Positions 23,891-34,032 of a DNA stretch of 64,000 bases are shown piece by piece. Each line of letters begins with the position of its first letter. Positions within the stretch are counted from its first letter, which is position 1. Source of the DNA: Acanthochromis polyacanthus (lineage: Eukaryota > Chordata > Actinopteri > Pomacentridae); contig NC_067124.1 in the NCBI RefSeq assembly GCF_021347895.1, positions 322,501 to 386,500 of the forward strand, given 5' to 3'. The notes below the pieces were generated by a model. It did no database searches. It was not told the DNA's origin and saw only the letters and a list, made by a program, of their open reading frames with translations. The position numbers and the translations under genes are program-made.

Positions 23891-23946
23891 GGGGCGCCAC
23901 TATTTAAGAAGCACTGAGCTAGGCTAAAAGGTTCCTGTCTGTCTGT

Positions 23947-24144
23947 ACCTCAGAGTGTCTGTCTGTCTGTACCTCAGAGTGTCTGTCTGTCTGTACCTCA
24001 GAGTGTCTGTCTGTCTGTACCTCAGAGTGTCTGTCTGTCTGTACCTCAGAGTGTCTGTCTGTCTGTACCTCAGAGTGTCTGTCTGTCTGTACCTCAGAGT
24101 GTCTGTCTGTACCTCAGAGTGTCTGTCTGTCTGTACCTCAGAGT
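23947..24144 (-). repeat. 24-bp minisatellite carrying nine copies of an NLR 5' splice site
   Basis: On the minus strand the unit is ACTCTGAG|GTACAGACAGAC plus AGAC. It reproduces the end of LRR exon 5 and its donor: ACTCTGAG in the exon, GTACAG in the intron. The decamer ACCTCAGAGT (forward) recurs at 23947, 23971, 23995, 24019, 24043, 24067, 24091, 24111 and 24135. All spacings are 24 bp except one of 20 bp (24091 to 24111). The array begins exactly at the true exon-intron border. Confidence 0.95.
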
Positions 24145-24310
24145 TTCCAGTCTACAGTGTGGATCCTCCACTTTAGCTCTCAGCATCTTCTCTCCTGAGT
24201 CTCCTGGATGGTTGTAGCTCAGGTCCAGCTCTCTCAGATTTGAGGTCTTCAAGCTCAGAGCTGAGGCCAGAGAAGCACAGCCTTCCTCTGTGACCAGACA
24301 GCCTGACAGC
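24137..24310 (-). CDS. NLR gene, exon 5: second LRR exon
   Basis: A 174-bp exon after TGTGTGCAG, encoding '[19 protein letters not shown]' and then '[20 protein letters not shown]', 'HCRLETLR'. This is one pair of ribonuclease-inhibitor-type leucine-rich repeats, the standard 174-bp unit of fish NLR genes. It enters in phase 2 (AG|G) and leaves in phase 2 through donor AG|GTACAG. The donor is the first of nine tandem copies (see 23947-24144). The proximal donor joins in frame to exon 6; the second would add eight residues (YRQTDTLR) in frame. Confidence 0.9.
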
Positions 24311-24607
24311 CTGCACACACAAAACAACACAAACCTGATGGACAACACTTGGATGGATGTTTCTCTCTCTCTTTTCTTCTTTGTCTTTCAGATACATTTT
24401 GCTGCACATTTCATGCGTCTCAAGAAAATCAACAATCTCAACAATGATTAGTGGGATTTAATCATGTCAAAAATAAACCCTGACAAAGTCCTGCACAAGT
24501 TCAGTAAAAGCTCATTTGATGAATCCCATCAGCAGAAATGATTGTACTCAGGTTAGCTGTTTATCCACTGATAGAAATCACATCAGTTTCAAAGTGTGAG
24601 TCCTGAC

Positions 24608-24781
24608 CTGAGAGCTTCCAGTTTACAGTGTGGACTCTCCAGTCCAGCAGACAGACTCTCCACTCCTGAATCCTGCAGGTTGTTGTTACTCAGGTCCAGC
24701 TCTGTCACACTGGAGGACTGGGAGCTGAGGACTGAGGACAGAGCTCCACAGCTTCTCTCTGACAGATTACAGCCACTCAGT
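24608..24781 (-). CDS. NLR gene, exon 4: first LRR exon
   Basis: A 174-bp exon between TTTGTCTCTTCAG and GTCAGGAC, encoding '[20 protein letters not shown]' and then '[20 protein letters not shown]', 'HCKLEALR'. It joins the NACHT exon as V-V-L (GT|A) and exon 5 as L-R-L (AG|G). Only two such LRR exons are visible, few for this family; extra ones may have been lost in the repeat-filled intron that follows. Confidence 0.92.
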
Positions 24782-24858
24782 CTGAAGAGACAAAAAGCAC
24801 ATTATACTGATGAAACAGCTGCAAAATGAAAAAGGATCTTCAGTCTCCAACTACTTAC

Positions 24859-26701
24859 ACAACTTTCTTGGAGGCTTTGACCACTGGCAGCAGCCTCAGA
24901 AGAACCTCCTCAGAAGCAGAGTATTTCTTCAGGTCAAACACGTCCAGATGTTCTTCTGATGACAGTAAGATGAAGCCCAGAGCTGACCACTGAGCAGGAG
25001 ACAGTTCATCTGTGGACAGACGTCCTGAGCTCAGGGACTGTTGGATCTCCTCCACTAGAGAAACATCCTTCAGTTCATTCAGACAGTGGAACAGATTGAT
25101 GCTTCTCTCTGCAGACAGATTCTCACTGATTTTCTCCTTGATGTACTCCACTGTTTTCCGATTGGTCTGTGAGCTACTTCCTGTCTTTGACAGCAGGCCT
25201 GATAGGAGATTCTGATTGGTCGGCAGTGACAGACCCAGGAGGAAGCGCAGGAACAAGTCCAGGTGTCCGTTTGGACTCTGTAGGGCCTCGTCCACAGCTC
25301 TCTGGTAGAAACCTGTTGAATAACTTTGGAACATTTCAGACCAACAAGACGTTGTTTGTTCTTCTTCCAGCAGGCTGATTCCAGAGTTGATGAAGGTCTG
25401 ATGGACATGAAGAGCAGCCAGAAACTCATGAACGCTCAGATGGACGAAGCAGAACACCTTGTCTTCCTGTTTCCGTCTTCGCTCTTCTTTGAAGATCTGT
25501 GTGAACACTCCTGAGTACACTGAGGCTTCACTCACATCGATGCCACTTTCTCTCAGATCTTTCTCATAGAAGATCAGGTTGCCCTTCTGCAGCTGTTCAA
25601 AAGCAAGTTTAGCTAATGACTTTATGTACTGAAAGCAATTCTCTGAACCGTACTTTTCTTTTGTGTGATCAATCTGAAATCTTAGAAACTCTACATACAT
25701 CTCAGTCAGGGTTCTGGGCAGATCTCCTCCCTCTCTGCTTCTCAGCAGCTCCTCCAGAACTGTAGCAGTGATCCAGCAGAACACTGGGATGTGGCACATG
25801 ATGTGGAGGCTTCGTGACTTCTTCATGTGGGAGATGATGCTTCTGGCCTGCTTCTTCTTTCTGAATCTCTTCCTGAAGTACTCCTCCTTCTGTGGGTCGG
25901 TGAACCCTCTGACCTCTGTTGTGATGTTGACAAGGTTTTGAGGGATCTGATTGGCTGCTGCAGGTCGTGTGGTTATCCAGAGGCGAGCTGAGTGCAACAG
26001 TTTTCCTCTGATAAGTTCCCTCAGCAGGACTTCGATTTTAGTTGACTTTGTGACATCCACAGAGGGAATGTCGTCGACCTGAAAGTCCAGATGAAGGCGA
26101 CTCTCGTCCAGTCCATCAAACACAAACAGCAGTTTGAATCTGCTCTTCTTGTAGCTGCTGTTTCCTGATGACTGCAGAGCTGTAAAGATGTAATTCAGAG
26201 CCTCCACTGTGACGTCTTTAGTTTCTGGGATACAGAAATGAATGAGCTCTGCCAAACCAAGCTCTTGTCCCTGCAATGAATTCAGAGCACGGAAAGTGAA
26301 CGGGAAAATAAGATGCACGTCTTGATTGGTTCTTTCTTCGGCCCAGTCCAACACAAACTTGCGCACGAGGAATGTTTTTCCAATCCCTGCAATCCCATTG
26401 GTCAGCACTGTTCTGATGGGTCTGTATTTTCCAGAAGGATGCTTGAAAATGTCTCTGGGTTGGATCTGTGTCTCTGTGTCTGATGGCTTCCACACCTTGT
26501 CAATCTGTAGGACCTCATGCTGTGTGTTGACGTGCACGTCCCGGCCAGCTGTGATGTACAGCTCTGTGTAGATATCAACCAGAAGCTGCTCATCTGCTGC
26601 CCACCCCTCTGTTGTAACCAGAAACGTGTCCTGGAAGTTTGACTGAAGCTTCTGTTGGTAATACGTGATGGGACGTGGTTCTGGTCCCGGAACAGTCTGA
26701 T
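24859..26701 (-). CDS. NLR gene, exon 3: FISNA-NACHT-winged-helix core of a fish NLR receptor (PYD-NACHT-LRR-B30.2)
   Basis: This 1843-bp exon is the signalling core of a cytosolic pattern-recognition receptor. FISNA, the fish-specific NACHT-associated domain, runs from 'TYYQQKLQSNFQDTF' onward. NACHT follows with Walker A GIAGIGKT (about residues 222-229 of the reconstructed protein), Walker B 'LLFVFDGLDES' (about 310-320) and the sensor-like 'LWITTRPAAANQI'. The NACHT-associated helical region holds 'EVRGFTDPQKEEYFRKRF', 'HIMCHIPVFCWITATVLEE' and 'FCFVHLSVHEFLAALHV'. NACHT is an ATP-dependent oligomerisation switch. I placed the 5' border at ACACAG|AT (26701) because it is the AG that keeps the frame with the phase-1 linker exon; upstream AGs at 26752-26758 give the wrong phase. 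The donor is GT|GTAAGTAG. The frame is open throughout with all motifs intact, so the gene looks functional. Assembled CDS is 3126 bases, 1041 residues. Confidence 0.93.
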
Positions 26702-27072
26702 CTGTGTCAAACATGAAGGGAACAGTGTGAGGTGTGTGTCTACAGAAACCTCTGCTGCTGTTCGAAAAAGTAAACACAAGCAACTACAAAGAGGCTGAAA
26801 TTTTAATTAACCACCTATAACATCTGATAATAATTAAAAGTTGGCCAACTGTGTGAGATTTTTCTAAATTTATTCCTGGGGGTTTCATTCTAACCTAGAC
26901 ACATAATGCAGCAACTTACCCTGATCATTTGGAGGAAAGTGACTGAAAAAACTATTGAAAGGGCAACTCAGCCAAAGGGCTACCCAGATGGTTAACTATG
27001 GAGGCAGTCAGAAGGTCGATGGGTTACCCCATGTCCAGATTAAGCTGTTCTTAGATATCCTATTAGGGAAAG

Positions 27073-27433
27073 ACCATCCATCCATCCTCTATACACCGCT
27101 TTATCCTCACTAGGATCGCGGGGAGTGCTGGAGCTTTTTCCAGCTGACTCGGGTGAAGGCAGGGGACACCCTGGACAGGTCACCAGTCTGTCACAGGGCT
27201 ACATATACAGACACACAATCACACTCACATTCACACCTACGGACAATTTAGAGTAACCAATTAACCTCAGCATATTTTTGGACTGTGGGAGGAAGCCGGA
27301 GTACCCGGAGAAAACCCACGCATGCACAGGGAGAACATGCAAACTCCATGCAGAAAGATCCCAGGCCGGGATTTGAACCGGGGATCTTCTTGCTGCAAGG
27401 CGAAAGTGCTAACCACTACCTCACTGTGCAGCC
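27073..27433 (+). mobile_element. abundant fish dispersed repeat (SINE-like)
   Basis: Begins CCATCCATCCATCCTC..ACCGC and contains 'CTGGACAGGTCACCAGTCTG', 'TCACATTCACACCTAC', 'GACTGTGGGAGGAAGCCGGA' and 'CATGCAAACTCCATGCAGAA', ending CTAACCACTACCTCACTG. I recognise this as a very common repeat of teleost introns. It has no coding capacity. It sits in the NLR intron between the linker and NACHT exons. Confidence 0.75.
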
Positions 27434-27522
27434 TTAGGGCAAGACCATTTCATCAATATAACCTAAAACCAGAGATCTGGACCAGCAGCCCTGTTCGGGG
27501 CTCACCCGGGCTCTTATCAAAG

Positions 27523-27825
27523 TACACTACCAGTCGAAACTTTTAGAACACACAATTTTCACAGTTTTTCATTGAAATTCAAGCAGTTCAAGTCCAATGA
27601 ACAGCTTGAAATGGGACAAAGGTAAGTGGTGCACTGCCAGAGGTTAAAAAAGTTCAGGTTACCCAAAATTGAAAATAAGGTACATTTCAGAATTATACAA
27701 AAAGGCCATTTTCGGGGAACAGAAATGTTTTAACAACTTCAAGCTGTTCTGCACCAATGGAGGTTGATCAAGCCTTGAAAGTTGGAGCTACCCAATCCTA
27801 CAGGAGTCCCAATTTTTCTAGATTC
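27523..27825 (+). mobile_element. Tc1-type MITE or fragment
   Basis: Starts TACACTACCAGTCGAAACTT with a TA at the edge, which is the usual start of a fish Tc1-derived repeat (consensus near TACAGTGCCAGTCAAAAGTT). The body contains 'CAGCTTGAAATGGGACAAAG' and 'TTCAGAATTATACAAAAAGG'. The right boundary is approximate because I cannot find the paired terminus. Confidence 0.5.
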
Positions 27826-27873
27826 CTTCTGTTACAGGCCTCAGCCGAGTTACCTGTTTCCAGAAGATGTGTG

Positions 27874-28679
27874 TCCTGTATTATTCAGGAAAAAACGGGA
27901 GACAAGAGACGTCAGTTGTTGTTCATCAGCAGGCCACTCTCTGTCTTTATTAAACAGATTTCATTTTTCTCTTTTGTTGTAATTCATATACAAGTTGTCT
28001 GTTTTTCACAATGAATTTTTTAACAAATTGTGTCACACCATCAAACAATATATAAACACATATTCAAACCGTTGGGACACACCAAATACATTTCTCATAA
28101 CTCTCAAACTGCTGTTCGCACAGCCCAAAATGATCCAACTTAACGGTCTGGACTATCTTTTCCGCTGTCAATGCTGCTCCAGCTTAGCATATCAGTGATT
28201 TCCACACTGCAATTAAGCCTACCAATTTCATCATTCGTTTTTTTGTATACAAACACAAGTGAACTGATCAATAAAATTCATGAACACAGTATCAAACACA
28301 GACTTCACGCTGCATTAATAACAACTAAACAATTTCTGCGCTGCAAATACAGTCTATACATGGAAAGAACTGACACAAGGGCACATGTATTACGGAGCTA
28401 CTGTCGGAATGCAAAAAGATATCGTACAAGCTGCCATTTTGTCAACCTCTTTGCACAGGAGCAAGCAAAGCATTAGCCGCGACCACAAACAATCGGTCAC
28501 TGAAATGACCGTCTATGTAACCTGAACCTCCTCTAACTGCACCACACACCATGAAGGTTTGCTCAGTCTGTCGGGCTGTATAGTGTCAAACTGAAACACA
28601 TTACTAACCTGTATTATTCAGGGAAAAACGGGAGACAAGAGACGTCAGTTGTTGTTCATCAGCAGACCGCTCTCTGTCT
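27874..28679. repeat. direct repeat pair of about 72 bp, 0.66 kb apart
   Basis: Positions 27874-27946 and 28608-28679 are near-identical (CCTGTATTATTCAGG, 'ACGGGAGACAAGAGACGTCA', 'TTGTTGTTCATCAGCAG', 'CTCTCTGTCT'). The 0.66 kb between them is not recognised as coding. They could be ends of a decayed retroelement or a local duplication. Confidence 0.6.
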
Positions 28680-28880
28680 GAGGGACAGGAACGACCTGCT
28701 GCTATAACGCCACTGTGCTCGCCCCAGTGTAATCTCCCCCTTGTGGTGAAATCGGGAAACTGCACCTGGTGACTAAAACTGCTAAATTCTGCATGTTATA
28801 TTAAAATGTGGTCTCCCCTACAGAAAAACATTAATAAAAAAATATTACTCAATTGTGACAATTGCAGGTGTCACACTTCC

Positions 28881-29406
28881 AACCCTCTGTCTGCATAAAG
28901 TAGTGTTGGAACACACCGTGGAACCTTCCAGAACATTATTAGAACAGTACTGTACTGCAGAAAGTAGTGCGTTGTTACAGAAAAGGAGAGAAAAAGGTAA
29001 TTAACAATAGAAGACAGACAGACCATCAGATCACTTAAAATGTAGGTCTTTCCTACAGAGAAACTGAAGACAGTCAAGGTGTCAGTGAGTACAGTTTTCT
29101 TCACCATCAAAAGGTTCTCAGAAATTAGCTTAAAATGGACACCAGTTCAGAAAACTGGATGTGAGGATCACCAGCCATAAAACTGACCGTTCTGCTACAG
29201 CTACACTACAACCTGCTGCCTCATGAAACTCCATAGACAACCACTGTTCTGTGTTGTACAAAACAACCTGCTTAAACTCTGCTTCCATTTCAGGCATGAG
29301 GAACTGCTGCTTTCATTTATTTCAGTTACAACAGACTTTGAAGGGACATTATGTTGACATTTATTGATGAGTTTATGGTGTTGACTAACTCTGGTTTTCT
29401 GACACC
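28881..29406. repeat. segmental duplication, copy A (linker-exon block with the exon lost)
   Basis: Matches 33517-34013 over several blocks: 'AACCCTCTGTCTGCATAAA', 'CCAGAACATTATTAGAACAG', 'AAAATGTAGGTCTTTCCTAC', 'AACCTGCTTAAACTC', 'TTGATGAGTTTATGGTGTTG'. Copy A lacks the interval of copy B that carries the NLR linker exon; the break lies between short CTGCT/CTGCTTT matches. It holds about 190 bp (29070-29260) that copy B lacks. It continues beyond the solo LTR at 31415-31436. Confidence 0.85.
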
Positions 29407-31414
29407 TGTCAAGTGGGGCCTAGTTCTTTGAGATCCCAGGAGCAACCACTACCTAAATAAAGGCTTGAAGCAGACCAATGAAAAGCTAAAATGAGAAACT
29501 ATAGAAGTTAACCACATGATTATGCTTATGCTTGAGGCAAGAATGATTTTCATAGGCTTATATATATTCTAAAATGATGATTGCTGTGGAATAGAATGAT
29601 TTAAAATGAGTAATATGATCGTGCTAAGATGTCATGATTAAAAGAATTGATTATAAGTAAAAGCCCCATGTATCTACAATGCTGGGGAAATCATGGCCTG
29701 TGAGGAGTGCGTGCACATTTCCAAATATGGTTTTAAGGAAGCGCATGGAAGGTGCCTTGAATGTCTTAACCATTCTCAATGTGGCTTGAATGTGCCTTGA
29801 ACAAAGTGTGTAATTGTTGTGAGCCTGATAGTGAAGCAACTGAGTGTACAGATAATGTGTGTAGTAGAGGATGAGAGTATAAAAGAGAGAGACAGAGACA
29901 CTGAATTCGGAGTTTTCCCACAGGGAGAGTTGCTCCCCGGAGCTGCCATAGAGCTGCTATGGAGATCATCGCCAAAGTTCTGAGGAGTCGTCACCGGACT
30001 TTCTGCCAAAGGACGTGAAGATATCACTGGACTTAGGCTGCAGAGTTCTTTGAGGACATCATTGGAAGCAAGGTTGTTCTAACTTTGTTCAAAGGAAGAA
30101 GACCACACTCTGCTGAAAGCAGAGCGCCGGTCGGTCTGCGATTCTACTGAGAGGAGAAAAGAGAGATCCGCCACACACCAGAAGGCAGCGGAGGCAGCAA
30201 CAAGGAGCTGCTCTCATCCTAACAGCCACCCGCTAACCTGAGGACATTGAGGGATTTTCTCACTGCTGTTCCAGCTTCTTCCACTGAGGACAACCGCACG
30301 ACCAAGATTAGCTTTTGGGGCCTTTCCGCTCCCCCTGCTGAGGAAGGACACCCTTTGGACTGAAAAGGGGCTTTGTACAGAGTTTCCAGATCCACTGAGG
30401 TGTTCCACCAGGTTAAGAGCAGGCGTGGCAGCTAAGGCCTGGCTGTCCGTCCTCTCTCACCTCTAAATTATACAATTGGAGAAGATTCTTAGGTACGCTC
30501 AGTTTAGTTATAGGATAATCTGAAATAATTAAATTGTCTAATCATGAACTGATGCTATGCCCCTGCTAATGCTATTCAATAAAAAATTATATTGCATTTA
30601 AAGAGAAGATTTATGAATTTCTTAAGATTCACCTACTCCTCATACTGGTAAAAAGTTAAGTTGATTGTGTGCATCAGATTTAAAAGTTTTTAAAAGTTGC
30701 TTTAATCCAACTAGTTACTTTAAAAATTACCCCTGAGGTTATTGTTCCAAACCTCTAAAACTGACCTAGGAATATCACCAAGTGCAAGCAGTTATAAGAG
30801 GAAAGCTGTCGTGAACAAACGTGATCGATAAATCGATTCTGCTACAATGAGGGCTGCTTAGCAAGAGAGTATTTATTGAAATAGGTTGTTGCTAGAGGTA
30901 CGGACCCGTACCCGTAGCCTGTGGACTACGGATACGGCACTTGCCATTTGCCAATCAGATACGCGAGATCTGGTCACGTGACTCCCGGTAGACGCTAGCG
31001 GTACAGACCGTAGCATCGGTACTACAGGTACGGACCCTAAACCTGACCCTAACACTAACCCTAACCTTAACCTTTGCTTACCTTTCAACAGTTTGCAGTG
31101 GTTAGCAGCTTCTTGACTCGCGAGACTCGCGTACGGGTCCGTATCTGTCTGGCAAATGGAAAGTGCCGTACCCGTAGCCTGTGGGCTACGGATACGGGTC
31201 CGTATCCGTAGACACTACCATTGAAATAAGAGGGGTAAGATGTTTGGAAGTAGACAGTAAGAACCGAGGTGAGTATTCCTCGACACCAGCTTAAATATTC
31301 TACTGAATCCTGTTAGGTAAATTCTAATAGGCAGATAGAATCTGATCCGTTCGACAGAGAGCTGGATCTGAATTATCCTGTAAAAAGGGTAAGGAAGGCG
31401 GAGATTGACTAACA
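29407..31414 (+). mobile_element. solo LTR, family copy 1, with internal MITE
   Basis: Begins TGTCAAGTGGGGCC and ends GACTAACA (TG..CA), flanked by CACC on both sides (29403-29406, 31415-31418). The pre-insertion site survives as uninterrupted 'CTGACACCAAACTGCTCC' in the duplicate block near 34007-34024. A TATA box (TATAAAAG, 29878-29885) and a polyadenylation signal (AATAAA, 30578-30583) lie in the expected order. It is related over most of its length to 39870-41680 and, inverted, to 54656-56435. No internal coding region is present. A 336-bp MITE sits inside at 30884-31219. Confidence 0.8.
30884..31219 (+). mobile_element. Mutator-like MITE with 9-bp target duplication, inside the solo LTR
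   Basis: Flanked by perfect ATTGAAATA repeats (30875-30883, 31220-31228). The ends form inverted repeats of about 36 bp with a shared core (TACGGACCCGTA, CCGTAGCC; GG start on both). The centre has telomere-like CCCTAA-type runs (31030-31073). A 9-bp duplication suggests a Mutator-type (MULE) mobiliser, though Merlin-type elements can also make 8-9 bp duplications. No coding capacity. Confidence 0.8.
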
Positions 31415-31436
31415 CACCAAACTGCTCCTTCAAAGT

Positions 31437-31910
31437 TGTACTGGCTAATGCTAGTTAGCAGTTATCTCTGGTTTACTCATGTCCAATCCCAGTTGTATTG
31501 AACAATCCAGTCCAAGTCCAGGTTATGAAAAAACAAGAATGTATTTATTTACATTGTGTCGCTGATTAATTCACAAAAAAGGCTTTCAAAACAAACACAG
31601 GACGGGACACGGAAAGAAAACCGTGTGTCTCCACTGCTAACCTGGCGTTTCTTCCCATAATCTCACGTTCTGGTGAGCCAAGCTGCAGGCTCTTAAAGCT
31701 ACAGTACCACCAGAAATTAAACATAAAGTGAACAGTCTGTTCCAGTCCAAAAGATAAACAAATAACCATATTCCATTAGCATCACTCTGAAATAACCATT
31801 AAACCAATATGCAAACTTAAGATTCAAAAGTTACAGCAAAAATTATATCTACTGTAAATAACAAACAAATAAAATGAGAAAATCAGCAAACTTATGATTG
31901 CCTCATACAT
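31437..31910 (-). mobile_element. candidate LTR of the BEL/Pao remnant
   Basis: On the minus strand it lies downstream of the BEL/Pao coding remnant, starting TGTATGAGGCAATC just after a 'GGGGCCGGA' stretch and ending CCAGTACA. The TG..CA ends and position fit a 3' LTR. There is no second LTR, because the 5' part of the element is missing. It begins immediately at the end of duplicate block A ('CCTTCAAAGT'). Confidence 0.45.
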
Positions 31911-32057
31911 ATCCGGCCCCTAATTGTTCTCTAATTTTAGAAACAATTACAAACAACAAGAATGAAGTAACCATGGGGCAATTACGAATTCAAAACAAAC
32001 TTGAGTCCTGTCTCCTTTTTTCTGATACGTAGAGTCAGGCCAGCCTGAACTTCTGCT

Positions 32058-32486
32058 TCATACTGCTTCCAGAAGTAGACAGACTTTGGTGATGGGTCTG
32101 ACCAGTTCACCAGTCTTGGTCTTCAAACGAATCCTACAAACCAGTCCATGTTCATCTGGCACTGCTTCGACGACCTTGCCAATGACCCAGGAGTTTCTCG
32201 GCGCAGTCTCATCAACCAGCAACACAACGTCTCCTGGCACAAAGTTGCGTGACACTCTTGACCACTTCTGGCGCATTTGGAGCTCTGGCAGGTACTCTCT
32301 CACCCAGCGTTTCCAGAAAAGATCCACCATGTACTGGACCTGCCTCCATCTTCGACGTGCATAGAGGTCCGCTGTCTGGAAAAATCCTGGAGGTAGAGAT
32401 GGCTTGGTCCTCAGTAGCAAGAGGTGATTTGGGCTGAGAGCCTCTAGGTCGTTGGGGTCACTGGAAGGGGTAGTAATTCTGCCACT
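32058..32486 (-). pseudogene. BEL/Pao retrotransposon polyprotein C-terminus (DUF5641-type)
   Basis: The minus-strand frame from 32486 reads '[20 protein letters not shown]', then '[20 protein letters not shown]', '[13 protein letters not shown]', 'GDVVLLVDE' and '[15 protein letters not shown]' to a stop at 32058. This matches the DUF5641 module that closes BEL/Pao polyproteins after the integrase. The upstream polyprotein is absent, so this is a 5'-truncated remnant in the sense orientation of the NLR intron. Confidence 0.8.
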
Positions 32487-33516
32487 TCAGATAAAAATGA
32501 ATTTCTCTTAATCCCTCGGTGTTTGAAAATATAAATTAACAAGCAGCAATGTTTTCTGAGATGCAAAAAACTGAGAGTAATATTTTTCTAGTTAAGGACT
32601 GTACAGACAATACTTGGAAGTGAGAAAAACCTGTCGGTCTGATCAGAATGGGTGCTGCTGATTGTAAATTCCATTACTATACAGAATTATATATTTGGAC
32701 AAACAAGTGCACTGTGCCCCTATGTCATTTTCCTGTGTGGTATATAAAATATACCACATCGATCAAGAAAAGTGCCATCAAAGCTAATTTACTCATTAAT
32801 CCTTAAACTTCACATACAATCACAAACACTAAATAATTGTACACACCATCATATGGCAATAAACAACCCAAATGTAATAAAACTGAGTCCCTAAAAACAG
32901 TGGGTGATCATTTTTATCTGTTAAAAAAAATCTGTCACAACAAAACAAATTCAAAACAATGGACAGTTTTTTCTGGAATTATTTTTGAAACAGTTTTGGA
33001 TCCTTACCCCAGACCAAAACCCTCTTATATCTGATAAGAGCCTAACTTGTGTACAGCCTCTTCAACTGTGACTGATGCACAACACACAATACCAAGGGGT
33101 ATTTTTGTGTTACTGATAACATAAAAATTCCTTAAAATTCAGATTTTTCATTTATCCCTAAACCAAGAGTTGCAGTATGACCAGCAGGAGCCCATTCATG
33201 GCTACAGTGATTTTGGTGGCTCTGCACTGTATAAGAGTGAAGTCATTGAATATTTGTGCAGTGTCTCTTTTCGCTGTTGCAGCGGTTTTGCTATTTGCAG
33301 ACGGTCCCTGTTCACTCGCCGCACAGCCAGCTGCTCATAGACGCCAATGTTATTTCTGCAGCTTGAAAGACAGCGACTTTTGATAAAACGACCTTGTAGC
33401 ACATTGTCTAGCTTACAACGATTTGAAAGAGGCATCGTTTATGTTTTCACAACGTATATCTCATGAGTTATTGATGCCGGAAGGCCGACTCTGTGAATCT
33501 CTTTCCAACTTTTCCT
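32487..33516. other. NLR intron sequence, nothing recognised
   Basis: AT-rich. Open frames on both strands at 33177-33435 lack recognisable domains and shadow each other. Confidence 0.5.
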
Positions 33517-34032
33517 AACCCTCTGTCTGCATAAAAGTAGTGTTAGAACGCATCACACAACCTTCCAGAACATTATTAGAACAGTATTGTACTGCAGAAA
33601 GTAGTGTGTTGCTATTAAAAAAGGAGAGGAAAAGGTAATTAACAATAGAAGAGAGACAGACCATCATAACACTTAAAATGTAGGTCTTTCCTACAGAGAA
33701 ACAACCTGCTTAAACTCAGCTTCCATTTCAGGCATGATGAACTGCTGCTATCTTTCTTTACAGACCAAAGAATCCATCAGTTTTACCTTCAGTCTGAGGA
33801 AGAGGAGGCTGAGTCTGACAGGAGGAAGGTTCTCTGTTCTCTGAAGGTTCTCCAACATCACTGACAGGCACTGACAGACAGACAGAGATCACATGTTATA
33901 TTCTCCACTGCTTACTGCTTTCATTTATTTCAGCTACAACAGACTGAGAAGTTACTTTATGTTGACATTTATTGATGAGTTTATGGTGTTGATTAACTCT
34001 GGTTTTCTGACACCAAACTGCTCCTTCAAAGT
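33517..34032. repeat. segmental duplication, copy B (carries the linker exon)
   Basis: Counterpart of copy A (28881-29406 plus 31415-31436). This copy keeps the linker exon and shows the empty site of both the solo LTR (near 34013) and the BEL/Pao insertion (near 34032: 'CCTTCAAAGT' continues into 'AAGACCTAATG'). Confidence 0.85.
33787..33870 (-). CDS. NLR gene, exon 2: 84-bp linker
   Basis: Exon between CTGTCTGTCAG and GTAAAACTG, encoding 28 residues (VPVSDVGEPSENREPSSCQ and on to PPLPQTE): a proline/serine-rich, presumably disordered linker between PYD and FISNA. Phase 1 at both ends fits exon 1 (GAA G|) and exon 3 (|AT CAG). An alternative acceptor ten bases downstream (start 33860) would break the frame. 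Confidence 0.75.

Noticed and set aside
26752..26783. ATG at 26783 as start of an independent NACHT gene
   Set aside because: The AGs near it give the wrong phase, and the acceptor at 26701 joins perfectly to the upstream linker and PYD exons; the residues before 26701 are intronic read-through.
33177..33435. Possible small secreted or membrane protein on either strand
   Set aside because: The opposing frames shadow each other and neither has splice context, conservation evidence or a recognisable domain.
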